Shown here: piece by piece, positions 34,641 through 46,047 of the stretch | Numbering within the stretch: the first letter of the stretch is position 1 | Layout: each line of letters starts with the position of its first letter | Origin: Loxodes magnus | Taxonomy: Eukaryota > Ciliophora > Karyorelictea > Loxodida > Loxodidae | Length of the DNA stretch: 64,000 bases | Assembly (NCBI GenBank): GCA_946699065.1 | Contig: CAMPDV010000083.1 | Location: 310,001 to 374,000 of the forward strand | Direction of reading: 5' to 3' | Position numbers and translations under genes: made by a program | Notes under the pieces: generated by a model | Told to the model about the DNA's origin: nothing | What the model saw: only the letters and a program-made list of their open reading frames with translations | The model's database searches: none

Positions 34641-37024
34641 TCATTAATATAATAGACGTAACTTACTTTTAAAATAGTGGACTTAAACTAGAGATTGTAT
34701 TGTATGTTGAAGATATAAAAGGATTATGATGGTTAATTTAAAAGTGAAGTATTATATAAGTTTAACTTTATCGTAAATACTGAAACCTAGACTAAAAAGC
34801 TTTTCTTGAAGTTGCTTAAACCATTCTTAATGTTCGTTTAGGACTTTTTAGAGGCTTTTTAAAGAGTGAAGTTTGTTAGAGAAGCCATCATAATTTTTCT
34901 GCATATAAAAAATTACACTAACTGATTATGTATAATTAGATGTTTCTATATCTCTTTCAATTACTCTTTAATCTCTTATTCCTCTATTGCACATTAGATA
35001 ATTTTGTATCAGAGCAGCTTGAATAAAACTGGCAATAATATTTAAATTGCTTTATTAATTTTCGTTGATATGCTTAAAAACTTTATATTTAACATGATCA
35101 ATTAGTACTCTTTCGAGAAATATTCTCTTTACAATCTAGAAATTTGCCAGCATACTTATTTAAACCTTATTTGGAGTACTGTTTTATTGGCTTACCTATA
35201 TTTAATCTTGTCACTTGCTTTTGAATCTATTAAGTCAAGTCTATTTTTCTCGTAGTTTGAAATTATATCTTTTGATAATTAAACTTAACCTTTGAAAATG
35301 ATTTTTGATAGAAAAACCATTACTTGAATAGGTAATTTTTCTGATTTGATAATATCGATGAAATCATTTATGAACTATACCAATCTATCAAATTGATCAC
35401 TAGCAGTCATTTTTTTAAATGATCTTGCAACTTCTTTTCCTTATTCTTTTTAATTATTAGATGGCTCTTCTATTTACTTAATTTCAAGAATTAGATTGAA
35501 ATTAATCTCTTTATTTGTAAGAATCTACCTAAGAATACGAGTTGTGCTCTCAATTATTCACTTAAGTGCTATTTAATCATATTAATCTATAAAATTTTAT
35601 ATTTGATTTTTATCAGAGCTTTATATTATCCTAGTTAAGCTTTCTATTTCCTGAAGTTCATTGGAGCTTAATTTATTTTTTGTGTTCTTTTTACTTCTAT
35701 CATGTCAATGTACTACGAATTTTTAATTATTTATATTCTGGGTAATTTCTACTCAAAACCAAGTGCTTCTATTCTAGTCTTTATTATTTTATGGAGCTTT
35801 TTTCTTGTTTTTATTGATTAAGTCTAAAATATTTAAGCCTTTAAATTTTTTGAAACTAGCTTGCTGCTGATCTTTTATATCTTAATTAGCAATAAGGCTT
35901 AATCTTTTAATTAGCTGGAAATAATTAGGATTTGAATCTCTTTTCTAATTACTGCTTTCTTGTTTTTTAAACATAAGCTTCTAGTTAATAATTGGGATAG
36001 ATACTTACTCCTACTTATTTTGATTTTTAGAATTCTACTTTAATTTTTGCTTATTTTCTACTGGAGTCATTTCATTTCCTTCTATAATTTAACTTTATAC
36101 TTAGCGACTAAGTTTCGGCACTTCATTGATATCAAAATCATCTTAACTTTTCTAATTTTCGGATTCCTACCATTGAATAAGTTAATTTAATTGTTAGATT
36201 TCATTTTGATTGTTATTTATAGAAGCACTTTTAGCATGTACAATATCTTAAGAAAGCTTGTTTTTTCTTTTATAATCGACACTTGCCTTTATTTTACTTG
36301 GCTAGCGGATCTTTATTACCTACTATATCTAATTACCAAAATCAATCTTTAATCCTTCCTTTTATGATTAAGATTATATTACTTTTCTACTAGATGATTT
36401 AAACTTAGCTGACTCAACCTTAGTTTTTATGTTGATAATTTTATGCTCTTTTTGGGATTTTTAACTGGCTGATGAAATATCTTAAAACAAAAGTTAAGTG
36501 CCACAGCTTCGTTGCTTATGATAAGTTTAGCTGTTTTTTTAATCTAAAATTATTTAATTAGGAATTTATTCAATTTTTAGACTGTACTCATCTATGCTTA
36601 GACTATTAGTTGGAGGCTATTTTTTATTACTGGTACTTTGGATATTTCACTTAGAGCTATTGAATTATGAGTTATCTGTCTTATCAAATGACATTGTTAG
36701 ATTCAAATTTCCTATAGACTTATGCTTTTTAAACTTATTAACTACTTTTTTCTTCTTCTCTCTATATTTTTTTGACTAGCTTAGCTTCATTTTTTCAAAA
36801 AGAGTAGGTAACTTAGACTGCTTGATTATCTTCCTAAATATTTTCCTATTTGCTCTATTATTAACAACCGATTAATCCAGTTTATACTTGCAATTATAAC
36901 TTTCATTCAGATCTTGCTAATTTTATTCCAAATTGCTTTGCTTTTTCTTAGGAGATTAATGCTTTTTACTCAAAGGTATAGACTAAAGTTAGTTCACTGT
37001 TAAGATATTAGTCATAGAACTCAT
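34641..37024 (-). CDS. Unknown ~787-aa protein, one short intron or frame break
   Basis: ATG 37024 (MSSMTNILTVNQLQSIPLSK) to TGA 34643-34641, preceded by TAA. The N-terminal ~400 residues are basic, S/Q/N-rich and disordered. From about residue 440 comes a folded part (STWFWVEITQNINNQKFVVH, two Trp from TGA) followed by long helices (ALKWIIESTTRILRQILTNK, FINDFIDIIKSEKLPIQVMV). The frame changes near 35.15 kb. Downstream coding is unmistakable in the new frame (IVKRIFLERVLIDHV, HSLKSLQKVLNEHQEWFKQL). Removing the 20-base GTATG...TTTCTAG stretch at 35155-35136 restores one frame exactly (623 + 165 codons). Other GT-AG choices in the same place (14 or 41 bases) or one missing base would also work. 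I do not recognise a family. It is transcribed in the same direction as the 37.4-41.6 kb gene. Confidence 0.7.
35136..35155 (-). other. Candidate 20-nt intron
   Basis: On the minus strand this reads GTATGCTGGCAAATTTCTAG, with ciliate-like splice ends. Its removal joins two strongly coding frames in phase 0. Alternatives nearby: a 41-base GTAAG...AAG (35195-35155), a 14-base GTACTCC...AAG, or a single-base indel. Confidence 0.45.
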
Positions 37025-37382
37025 TGATATTTAGATAGGAAAGCGAGCAAGAGAAGGCGAAATAGGTCTATATAGTCTCTACTTGATACCGCTAATTCCA
37101 GTGGACAACTAATTAAAACTAGCACTAACCGAATATTTATCAGCTTTTCTAAATTAAAACATACTTTAAATATTATTAGCAGTCTTTTCTACCCTTACTT
37201 CAATTACTATGTTATTATCTTTAAGATATTTAGTTGTATACTCATCAAAAAGCAATAGAAAAGCATTCAAACATTGAAGAAAGAATTTAGCTTGATAGAT
37301 TAAAAGGAAATTAAATGTTTGATAATGTTAAAGCATGTTAAGTGAATTAATCTATTTAAATTAATAAACAGTTTTCTCATCA
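37025..37382. other. Intergenic spacer between same-strand genes
   Basis: 358 bases between the stop of the 1,410-aa gene and the start of the 787-aa gene, both on the minus strand. No feature recognised. Confidence 0.5.
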
Positions 37383-40300
37383 TCAAACCTCTTAACTTGC
37401 ATTCTCCGTCCCATTTTCCAGGTACTAAAAATAATCACCATATAATAATTGCAGTGCTTTTGAGTGTAAAAAAACGAATTGCTATAATTCTTTTGCTTAA
37501 TCAGAATTGGAAGGCTAAAAATCTTACTTTTAAGAGTTTTTTGGTTAAGCGGTAGAGGGGATTTAGTAATTTTCGGTTGTTGTATTTTAAGATGATTGAT
37601 TTACCTTTATTATTTCATTTGTTTTAAATTATCTATCTTAAAAATCTTTCAAAACTTAATTAGTTTTGAGATACTATAGCTGATCTCCAGCTCTTTAAGG
37701 AAGCTATTTTATTTTCTTTATTAATTCCGTACTTAAAGTATTATTAGTATTTTCCTAGTTTTTTGCAATTGATACTGAGTCTTATTAGCTACTTTACTAG
37801 ACTTCTTCGCTTTTTTTGCTTGAACAAAATTCTTGGAACGATTTCTATATAGAAAAATTTACCCAACCATTGCTCTAAATTATTCTTTTCTAAGCCATTA
37901 AAATAATTGGATAGCATGATAAAGTTTAAATTGCTGATAATTTTCTATCGAACAGCTAAATTAAGCTACTTAGCAGAGACTACAGCAAATCAATAAATTC
38001 TTATTTTATGCAAAGTGTTTAACCAGCACGAGCGTTTTCTACCAACTTCTCATCTTACAGACATTTATCATTAGAACTGCTTGAATCACTTAACTCCATA
38101 TTGTTAAACATATTGAATTTCTTAAGTACACTGTCGGATAGCGATCCATAGCAAATAAAGTTTATCAACATATTTATACAGTCTTCTGCTTTTGATTATC
38201 ATAATGGATTCTAGTACTTAATATCTGAGATTTTGTCTTTTTCTGTAATTCAGGTAGTAGATTGTTCTTAGGCATTATTTTAAACAAAAGCAATATTATT
38301 TCCATATTAAATAGCTTAAATAATCTCTTGGATGTTTTCATTGGATACTATTTTCCACACCATGTCTTCTTCTACTTGTTGAGTTAAATGCTTGGCAGTA
38401 AATTTAAAATTGTTAGTTTCTTCTTGAATCTAAGTTATTTGCTTTTCTATTAGGTAAATCTATTATAGCTTTTCTTCCAATTGATTTTTTGTTTTGAATT
38501 TATTACTTTTACTCATTATTTCCTGGTATTTTTTGTTCACTTAATGTAATTTTATTTATACTGTTGACTTATCAGATGAAAGGCTGTAGATATACCAGTT
38601 AAATAGTACAGAAAATCCACCAAAATTAGAGATTTCTTAATAAACTTAGTGTGTGTCGAAATTAATATCACTGAATAGTTAGATCATGATAAGGCTAACG
38701 AATGGGAATATTAAAGAGTATTGATCAGTAAAGTCCTTTAATGCTTTCCTTTCAAGAAATAAAGCGAAAGCAGAGAGTTAGAAAGTATTTAGCTGGAAAT
38801 CTCTAGCTTATTGCTTAATATAATAGTACATCATTATTTTCCAAGTTTCTATAAAGACATCTAAGGAAATTTTTTAACTTAAGCCTAGCTATTTTTCTAT
38901 ACTTTTGTATTAGTTATTGCAGAAGTTTAAGAAGTCACTATTACCTGAGATTTCTTGAACTATTCCCTTTATTATTTTGCTGTTCTATTTCTTTTATAAT
39001 TAATCATATTATTGCTTTATTACTTTTATATTTGTCTAGAAGGTCTGGAAAATATCCTTTTGAATTTACTTCAACTATAAACCTTATGCTATTCTATCGA
39101 ATTCCAATTATTGATATTACGTCACGGTGTTACATTCTTAACTATTGAGTAAGCCAATATTATTTAATTCTTGAATAGCCTCTTTAATTTTATCCATCTG
39201 ATTTGTTTGATCTTTCATTTCTTTTTTTAAAAATTCTATTTTTTCTTCGCAGGTTTGCTTTAGCTACTCTTAAACTTTTGATTTATCTATTTTTTTAGTT
39301 TATTGAATTTTAGTACTCTTTAATTAATTTTTTTAAAACGAGATTAGATTCTTTTAAGTCTTTTAGCTCATTTCAGTTTAAGTAACAGTATTTGTTTAAT
39401 CAGAACTAGCATTTTTTTACTTCATTCTTTTAAGAGTTATTTTATCTGTATCTGTTTGAGAATTTTAATAGCCTTTTTTTGCTTCTTCGAATTCGCCAAT
39501 AAGAAATAAAAGCTTTTCTTTGGCTTCTTCATTTACTGACTAAGAGAATTTCCTGAACCTATAAACGAACTCTTTTAAGTATGAACTTTCTTTAACGTTT
39601 TCTTTTTCTTTCTAAAGACTAAATAACTATGATAAATGTTGTAACTGAGAGTCTTCTTCCCCAACTTTTTGAATTAAGTTTTAAAATACTTAAGCTTCAG
39701 TATCACACTAATTAGTATCTTGCAGGAATATTAGATTCCTTAATATCATGCTAAGCTAATTTATAAAGAATCATTAGTAATCAAATTTTCCCTTTCTCGC
39801 GTTCATTATTTTTAAAGCTTAATAAGGTATATACTAATAATTCTTAGCTTTCGATTCTAATATAAAGAACTGTTTATCTTCAACAAAATCTAGCTAGAAA
39901 GGTTAATTAAGGTAAATAACTTTGTCTAGGTTTTCATTAACCAAAATAGAATCGCAAGTTAGAGTAATCTACTAGTTATTAGAGAGCAAGAATAGCTAAC
40001 TTTATAGAATTTAGTAGATGAAGTTTTCAATCTACTCAGAACTAAACTTTTTGCCACTTTTCTTCCTTTCATTTATCGCTTAATCCAGGGTCTTAAACTA
40101 GTCTGAGTAAACATTTTTTGGAAATTCCATTTAATAGATAACAGTTATCATGCTTTCATTTATCATTTAGAGCAGAAGCTTCTATTTCATAAACTGATTA
40201 CTCGTTTAAGATGATTGGGCTAACTTTCTAGTGCTTTTGTAGAATTCTTGCTAGTTAATAAAGGATGATAAATCTCTGTACTATTCTATCTTTAGTAATG

Positions 40301-41615
40301 CATATTGCTTATCATTTAGTTTCTAAGCAGAGATATAGAACTCAATTCTTTATTTTCCAATGTTTATAGATCTAAATAAAGATATAAAACTATATCCTAG
40401 TTTAGCGAAGGGAATTGAAATCACATAGCTTTTTTTGGCTTTTTCATATAAATTTGTAATGCTTTCTATCTCTTTTTTGTTCATGTATGGTGGAGCTACT
40501 TATACTCCTGTATTATCAGCTTGCTATTTAATAAGATCCTGGATTATCTTACTTGGATTCAATGCAATTTTGGTTATAATGCTTTGAATAATACAATTGA
40601 GATCTTTATGAGCTGTTTGTAGTTTCTCACTTGAAATTGCTAGAATGTTTGGCAAGCATTAGCAATCAAATCCAAGTGTGATCTAATAAAGGCTTTAACT
40701 TATACTATTAATGAAACTTTCTTCTTATCCTTAAGATGTTACCACCAAATAAAGAGAATCTTTAAATGCTTAGGGTCCTAGGGTTTTCCATATTACTTCT
40801 AGATTCTTCTATAACTCTTTCTTCTCAATTTCAGAATTTAACCATATAACTGGTATTATGTTCTACAAGCCATTGCTCTGAGACTCTACTTATTACTAAA
40901 TGTTATTTAAGTAAGGAACTTTAGGAAACTCAACCATTTTTAACGACTGATTCTTGTAAATGTTAACAGATCTATCTTAGCCCTCGAAGCTACTATTCTT
41001 AAATATAAACTAAGGGATTTATTCTTGCTATAGAAGATTAAACAAGAAAGCAATTAGAGTATACTAAAGGGATTTCTTCTACTCTTTATTAATTTCCTCA
41101 CAGTTTTGAGTTTATATTTCTTATAGGGATTTTTCAATTTCAGGCCATATAAATGGAATTTATGCATACAAGTTTCCTGTAGCTTCAGTACTAATACTAA
41201 TTTTATGTTTGCTTAACTAGTTAATTTCTAACCCTTTTAATAATTCTTGACTACTGCACTGTTTATTTTAAAAGTAGCTTTCCAAGTATTTCATGAAGTA
41301 AGAATCTAGCTACAAGTTTCTCTTAAGATTGTAATCAAGTCATTTAGAGAATAAATCTTCTATTCTATTTTAACTTTCAACCACATCGCTTATATCCAAA
41401 GCCTCTAAAAGGCTTCTCATAAACCTTCTATCCCTACCCGTCTCTTCAACCTGTAAAACTTCGTTTGCTCTTAAGTTTTTATTTGTCGATACCTTAAAAA
41501 TAGACTCAAGCGAATATCCTGATAGGACTCATTCTTTAATTTGCTATTTCCTAGCATAAAAGTTGAAGAAGGAACATTTGGTACATTCCATTAGTGAATT
41601 CTTAAGTTGCTTCAT
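37383..41615 (-). CDS. Large 1,410-aa protein with possible pseudokinase segment
   Basis: ATG 41615 (MKQLKNSLMECTKCSFFNFY) to a triple TGA beginning at 37385. A single open frame of 1,411 codons whose only TGA codons read as Trp (KEWVLSG, SKWLDYN, YQWFF, TTWITEK, PLWQSK). Residues about 430-650 follow the order of a protein-kinase fold: an AxxK-like YALLKIEQY, a hinge-like ITVIYQMEF, then FSSEQIENFIYQILQSQLF, and ITLTCDSILVNENLDKVIYL where HRD...N should be, and LNQPF where DFG should be. The catalytic residues are not conserved, so if this is a kinase domain it is inactive. After it come Q/K-rich coiled-coil segments and an S/Q-rich tail. No membrane segments. Function unknown. It shares a 375-base divergent promoter region with the small gene at 41991. 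Confidence 0.75.
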
Positions 41616-41990
41616 TTTTAAATGATTATAAATAAACCTTACTAGAATTTATTTATAATAGCAATATAATTAATACCCTTATCTTTTTAATTATATTCTG
41701 TCCCTTTTTAAAAGAATCTAGCACCACTTTTCCTTAGTACTTTACTAAACCCATTAGCTTCATTTTGTGTTTAGCCTTCTTAATTATATTGTAACTGAAA
41801 AGTTGCTTGGATTTATTGTCAAAATTGGATAAAAGTATAAAGTTAAGAGATTACGCAATTTAGTGGAGTTAGTTATTAGATTTTGGTGGATATGATAAGA
41901 TGAGAGTGTTGAATGGTTATTTTAGAATAACTAATGAATTCTTAATTAAGCTTAAAGCTTTTTATTCTTCTATCTATTTTTAATTTAAAA
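41616..41990. promoter_or_regulatory. Divergent intergenic region
   Basis: 375 bases between two start codons on opposite strands; must contain both promoters. No specific element was recognised. Confidence 0.45.
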
Positions 41991-42269
41991 ATGGGATGCT
42001 GTGCTACTTAATAGAAAAAAGATTAAGATGGTAAGGATAAGCCAGATAATACTATCTAAAGCAAAGAATAGCCAAAGACTCAAGCTTAGGGAAATGATTA
42101 AAGCAAGAATTAAGCAGACGCAGATCAAGTAGAAATGGAATTTAATCCTGCTGTTAAGTACGTTAAAGAAGAGAATTAAGAGGATGAGGTTTTAGATAAA
42201 GATAATGGAGAGAAAAAACCTGGAAGAAGTGAAGTTAATATGGCTTACCAAGGAAACTTTTAGTCATGA
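41991..42269 (+). CDS. Small hydrophilic protein with MGCC lipid-anchor N-terminus
   Basis: ATG 41991, first in-frame TGA 42267-42269; 92 aa. It starts MGCCATQQKKDQDGKDKPDN. Gly2 followed by Cys3-Cys4 is the classic context for N-myristoylation plus palmitoylation, so membrane-surface anchoring is likely. The rest is highly charged and Gln-rich with no globular core (SKEQPKTQAQGND; EENQEDEVLDKDNGEKK). If the TGA after GNFQS is read as Trp, the frame continues 55 codons (SWDSEFNLFFKQLNKVSQAF...) to another TGA at 42432-42434. The continuation is not obviously noncoding, so the end is ambiguous. Family unknown. It is convergent with the DUF1015 gene. Confidence 0.65.
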
Positions 42270-42923
42270 GACTCTGAATTTAATTTATTTTTTAAATAAC
42301 TTAACAAAGTTAGTTAAGCATTTAGACTTAATTATAAGCAAAATAATATCTTTTCTAGCTCAAATATTAACTAATTATACTCTTAAAAAGAAAGAAGGTT
42401 AAAATCAATTTTTATAGCAATATAATAGTTTTGACTATATAAGCATAAAGCCACAGAAACTCTAAAGTTTTGTTTTTAGAGATAAAAATTAAATAAATCT
42501 ATCATAAGCCAGATTCTAATAAATATTTCAATGCTTCTATATTAGTCAAAATAGAATAAATGGGATAAGGAATAAGTAATTAAATAACTAATTAAAGCTG
42601 GTAGATAATAAAAAACTATGCATTATTTAACAAAAGAGGAGATTATTATAAAAAGGATAAATTGAGATTCTTGAAGTATCAGTTTATTTACAAAGTACCA
42701 ATCAAGTAACTATTTAAATATTAATACATATTAAGTAGATATTCAATAAAGCTTTTGAAATTAATAAGTATATTATTCTTTATTTTTACTTTGGGAAATA
42801 ATGTAATACTATGTAATTCTGTAAAATTATATCCTTATTATAGTAGCTGCTCAAAAAATATTTTATATTGAGGATTAAAAATAAGACGAGTTAACTCTAC
42901 ATGCTATCATTAAAAAATGTCTT
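42270..42923. other. Convergent intergenic region
   Basis: Holds the possible read-through extension of the MGCC gene up to 42434, then AT-rich sequence with no feature. Confidence 0.4.
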
Positions 42924-44291
42924 TCAAGGAACTAATTTTCTACATTCGAAATAAAATCTCTTCTCAAGAGAATTTCCAATTGAGAAGGACTTTTTAGGAA
43001 GTGAACCATCAGTTAAGATAGTCTTGAATAAACTGTTTTTATCAAGACATGGCAGGTAAAATCCTAAGCCACTTTATTTGCGAACTATTCTTTCCAGGTT
43101 TTGATTTCCATGTATGAAATCTACTTTAACTTTGCCTTCATGTTTCTTTTCGTATTCGTCTAGGAAATCTTGTAAAGTTTTATATTCATTATTATTCGAG
43201 GGCTTCTTTACCAAAATTATCCCATAAGAATCTCCTGTTATATAAGGAAACAAGTGACATCCTGGATATTATTCAACTAGTTATTCTGACATTTTAACCA
43301 TTTCTTATTAATTATCAATTTAGAATTTTAGAATATTATCTAAGAATTGCTTTTAGAAATCAGATATAAAGTCCTCAACATCAACGTCAAATAAAACTCT
43401 ATGAATGGGAAAGAACTAAAGACCTGGATCATGCACATTTATTAACTCAACAAGAGCATATCTTGCTGGGTGATTTTTCTATTTTACAACTTCTGGATTT
43501 TCTTCTTTAAGTTTTTCCCATACAATTTTAGCACATGCTAAAGAATGATTTCCATCTCCGACTGCATATAATAGACTTTTGTTCTATCCGTACTAATTTT
43601 TATCGGCTATTTTTTTTAGTTTTTATGCTATTTCATATATAATTTTGTAATCAGTTAAATGCCAACCTCTAATTCTACTTCCTGTAGGTTATAGTTCTAA
43701 ATCATATAAAGTAGCAATTTTTTTCTATTAAACGTACTAAAATAATGGATTCATCAATATATTTTCTTAATCATCAATAAGAACCATTATATGTGGTGTT
43801 TCTAAGAAAGCTTCTTTTCTTAAGTCAATAGCTGTCTGAAGTCTTTAGAAGTGAGTTTCTTCAGATGCTGTACATAGAGGTTTGTTTTTGGAATTATAAT
43901 CGTACTTTTCTAGGTCGAGTCCTACTACTAAACCCTTTCTAGTTTCTTAACCAATAGTTCTTTCGACTAAAATAAAACCTGGTTACAAACCGTTAAGATA
44001 ATTATCTAAATACTATCTTTATGTAGCTTGTATGTGCTTAATCCTCTCATTTGGATCCTCAAATTAACTACCTCCAGGATAAGTTATATGCAATGTACTT
44101 GGTTTATCTTGTACCATCTTTTCAATGGTTTGCCAATACTCAGGTTCAGAACTTTACTATCCCCCAGCTGCTGTTCCCCAAGTTGCTAGATCTACATTTT
44201 TCCCAGGTAGCATAATCTAAGGAACATACAACCCAATATCACTAAAGATATCCTATGCTTCACTATGTCCTGTCTCACAACACTAGCCCAT
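42924..44291 (-). CDS. DUF1015 family protein A
   Basis: ATG 44291, stop TGA 42926-42924; 455 aa, close to the usual length of this mostly prokaryotic family. Diagnostic stretches: LATWGTAAGGQQSSEPEYW near the start, GFILVERTIGQETRKGLVVG, the central YAVGDGNHSLACAK (DG-H-S/R motif, about residue 245), HPARYALVELINVHDPGL, PIHRVLF, and the C-terminal LPKKSFSIGNSLEKRFYFEC. The biochemical function of DUF1015 is not established; the conserved D-G-N-H suggests an enzyme. The N-terminus MGQCCETG could be myristoylated and palmitoylated, unlike copy B. It is a tandem paralogue of the gene at 44716, same strand, 424 bases apart. There is no sense TGA; Trp is TGG throughout. Confidence 0.9.
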
Positions 44292-44715
44292 ATTTATAAA
44301 TTATCCCTAATTCCGATTTTGTCCTTAATTGAGAGTTAAGTTTAATTTATAAAACCCTTAAATTATTGCAAATTAGCACAAAAATATTTATTTAAAAATG
44401 CATTAAAAAAGCGCGTTTTACTTGATAAAGTTAAAACTCTTAATCTCTTATAGCCTAATTGATACATCTTATCAAATGTTTAGCTTTAAATACTTCATTT
44501 AGCTGTTTTTAATGTACTTTGTGCTTATACTAATGCATTTATTATATAATAGTGCTGCTCTTTATAGCCTTATTATTAAGAGCTAAATTGTGTCTATTAA
44601 ATACTGAAGTATTTAATAAAGTGACATATTGATAAATTGAATTAGGGATAAAATTAAACTATTAAAATGAGATTAAACTAATTTATTTATTCTAGATTGT
44701 CTAGGAAGAACCCAA
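44292..44715. other. Spacer between the two DUF1015 genes
   Basis: 424 AT-rich bases between the start of copy A and the stop of copy B; no feature recognised. Confidence 0.5.
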
Positions 44716-46047
44716 TCAGAGTCTTGCTCTTAAATCAGGAATTATTTTCTAGCACTCTATGTAATATTTCTTTTCATAGCTTGATCCTAGAGAAAATGAT
44801 TTTTTTGGTAGTCTTCCAATCGCTTCGACACTCTTAAAAAAGCCAAACCTATCTAGAGGCTACATATAAATTCCTAAGTTATTGGAGTTAATGCAAAGCG
44901 ATTCTAGAGCTTCTTCGTCATGAATGTAGTCGATTTTTCTTCCACTCTACTAGTGATATGCATCTAAAGCTTCTTGAATTGTTTAGTATTCAATGAAATA
45001 ATTAACATTATGGAATAAAATTAACCCAAATTTGTTTTAGCTTACAAAAGGAAAGATATGCAGCTTAGGGGTTTATTTATCCATTAATTCCTGGTATTTC
45101 TTCAACATCTCGTTTTTATCGCGTGTATAGCTGACCTAAACGCTATTTTTAGTGAAGTTCTAGCAAAAATGAGCGAATTCATCAGCATCAGCATTGAAAA
45201 TTACTCGGTGAATAGGTTCAAAGTCAAGTCCAGGATTGTGCAAGTTTACTAATTCGACTAAACTATATCTTGCAGGATGGAAATTATTGACAATTGACGG
45301 ATCTTCTTCTTTTAATTTTTGTCAGCATGATTTCGCACTAGCAAGTGAATGATTTCCATCGCCTACTGCATAAAGAAGATTCCTATTTCCCTTTTTATTT
45401 AGCATTTTATTGAATTTTTCAGCAATACTTTGGATGATTGAATCTTAGGTTATATGCCACCCTTACACTCTTCCTCCATTTTCCATTAAATTAATGTCGT
45501 ATAGTTTAGGCAAGTCAAGTTAAAAAAGTGGTTCTACTATCGAAAGTTCAGGATCATCAAAAAGTACTAAAACATGAGAAGTTTCAATAACGCTTCCTTA
45601 TCTCACTTAAGTTCTTGCTTAAAGTCTTTTTAAATCAGTTTTTTCTGATGCTTTACATAGAGCTGAAGTAGAAACTTCGTACTCATAGTTTTCCAAATCT
45701 ATTGCTACAACAAGTCCTTATCTTGCTTTTCCTCTGATTGTTCTTTCAACAAGAACAAAGCCAGGCTTTAAAGGTTGCAATACTTAATTTAAGTATTTCC
45801 TTTGATTTCTCTAGATTTCAGCTATCTTCTCTTCTAAATGAGGATCATGAATAAAAGCCTCAGGGAAAATTATATTGTAAGTCGAAGGAGAGTTTTCCAC
45901 TCTTTGAGCAACATTAATTCAGTACTAAGGTTGAGAAGTGTACTGATCACAAGCTACTACTGCCCACTTTGATAAATCAACTTCTCCTTTTGGTAAGAGA
46001 ATAGTTGGAACATGTAAACCAACATTAGCTAACAAGCTGGACTCCAT
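44716..46047 (-). CDS. DUF1015 family protein B
   Basis: ATG 46047, stop TGA 44718-44716; 443 aa. Same architecture as copy A: KWAVVACDQYTSQPQYW, GFVLVERTIRGKARQGLVVA, LYAVGDGNHSLASAKSCW (about residue 228), HPARYSLVELVNLHNPGLDF, EPIHRVIFNADADEF and LPKKSFSLGSSYEKKYYIEC. ACDQYTSQPQYW is closer to the bacterial consensus than the corresponding TAAGGQQ stretch of copy A, so B looks like the more conserved member. TGA codes Trp in QYWINV and SCWQKL, which shows the gene is settled in this nuclear genome and not contamination. No lipidation motif at the N-terminus (MESSLLANVG). Function unknown. Divergent from the RING gene at 47491. Confidence 0.92.

Noticed and set aside
34477..35008. Continuation of the first frame of the 34.6-37.0 kb gene past the frame switch
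   Set aside because: It is nearly free of TGA, but the alternative frame over the same bases is far more protein-like and ends cleanly in TAA-TGA.
35075..35135. Third-frame ending ...KFLDCKENISRKSTN followed by TGA in the same gene
   Set aside because: It looks like a basic C-terminus, but its upstream part loses coding character, and the frame used in the annotation continues convincingly beyond it.
37383..41615. Possible active protein kinase
   Set aside because: HRD, DFG and a clear glycine loop are absent, so only a pseudokinase-like label is supportable.
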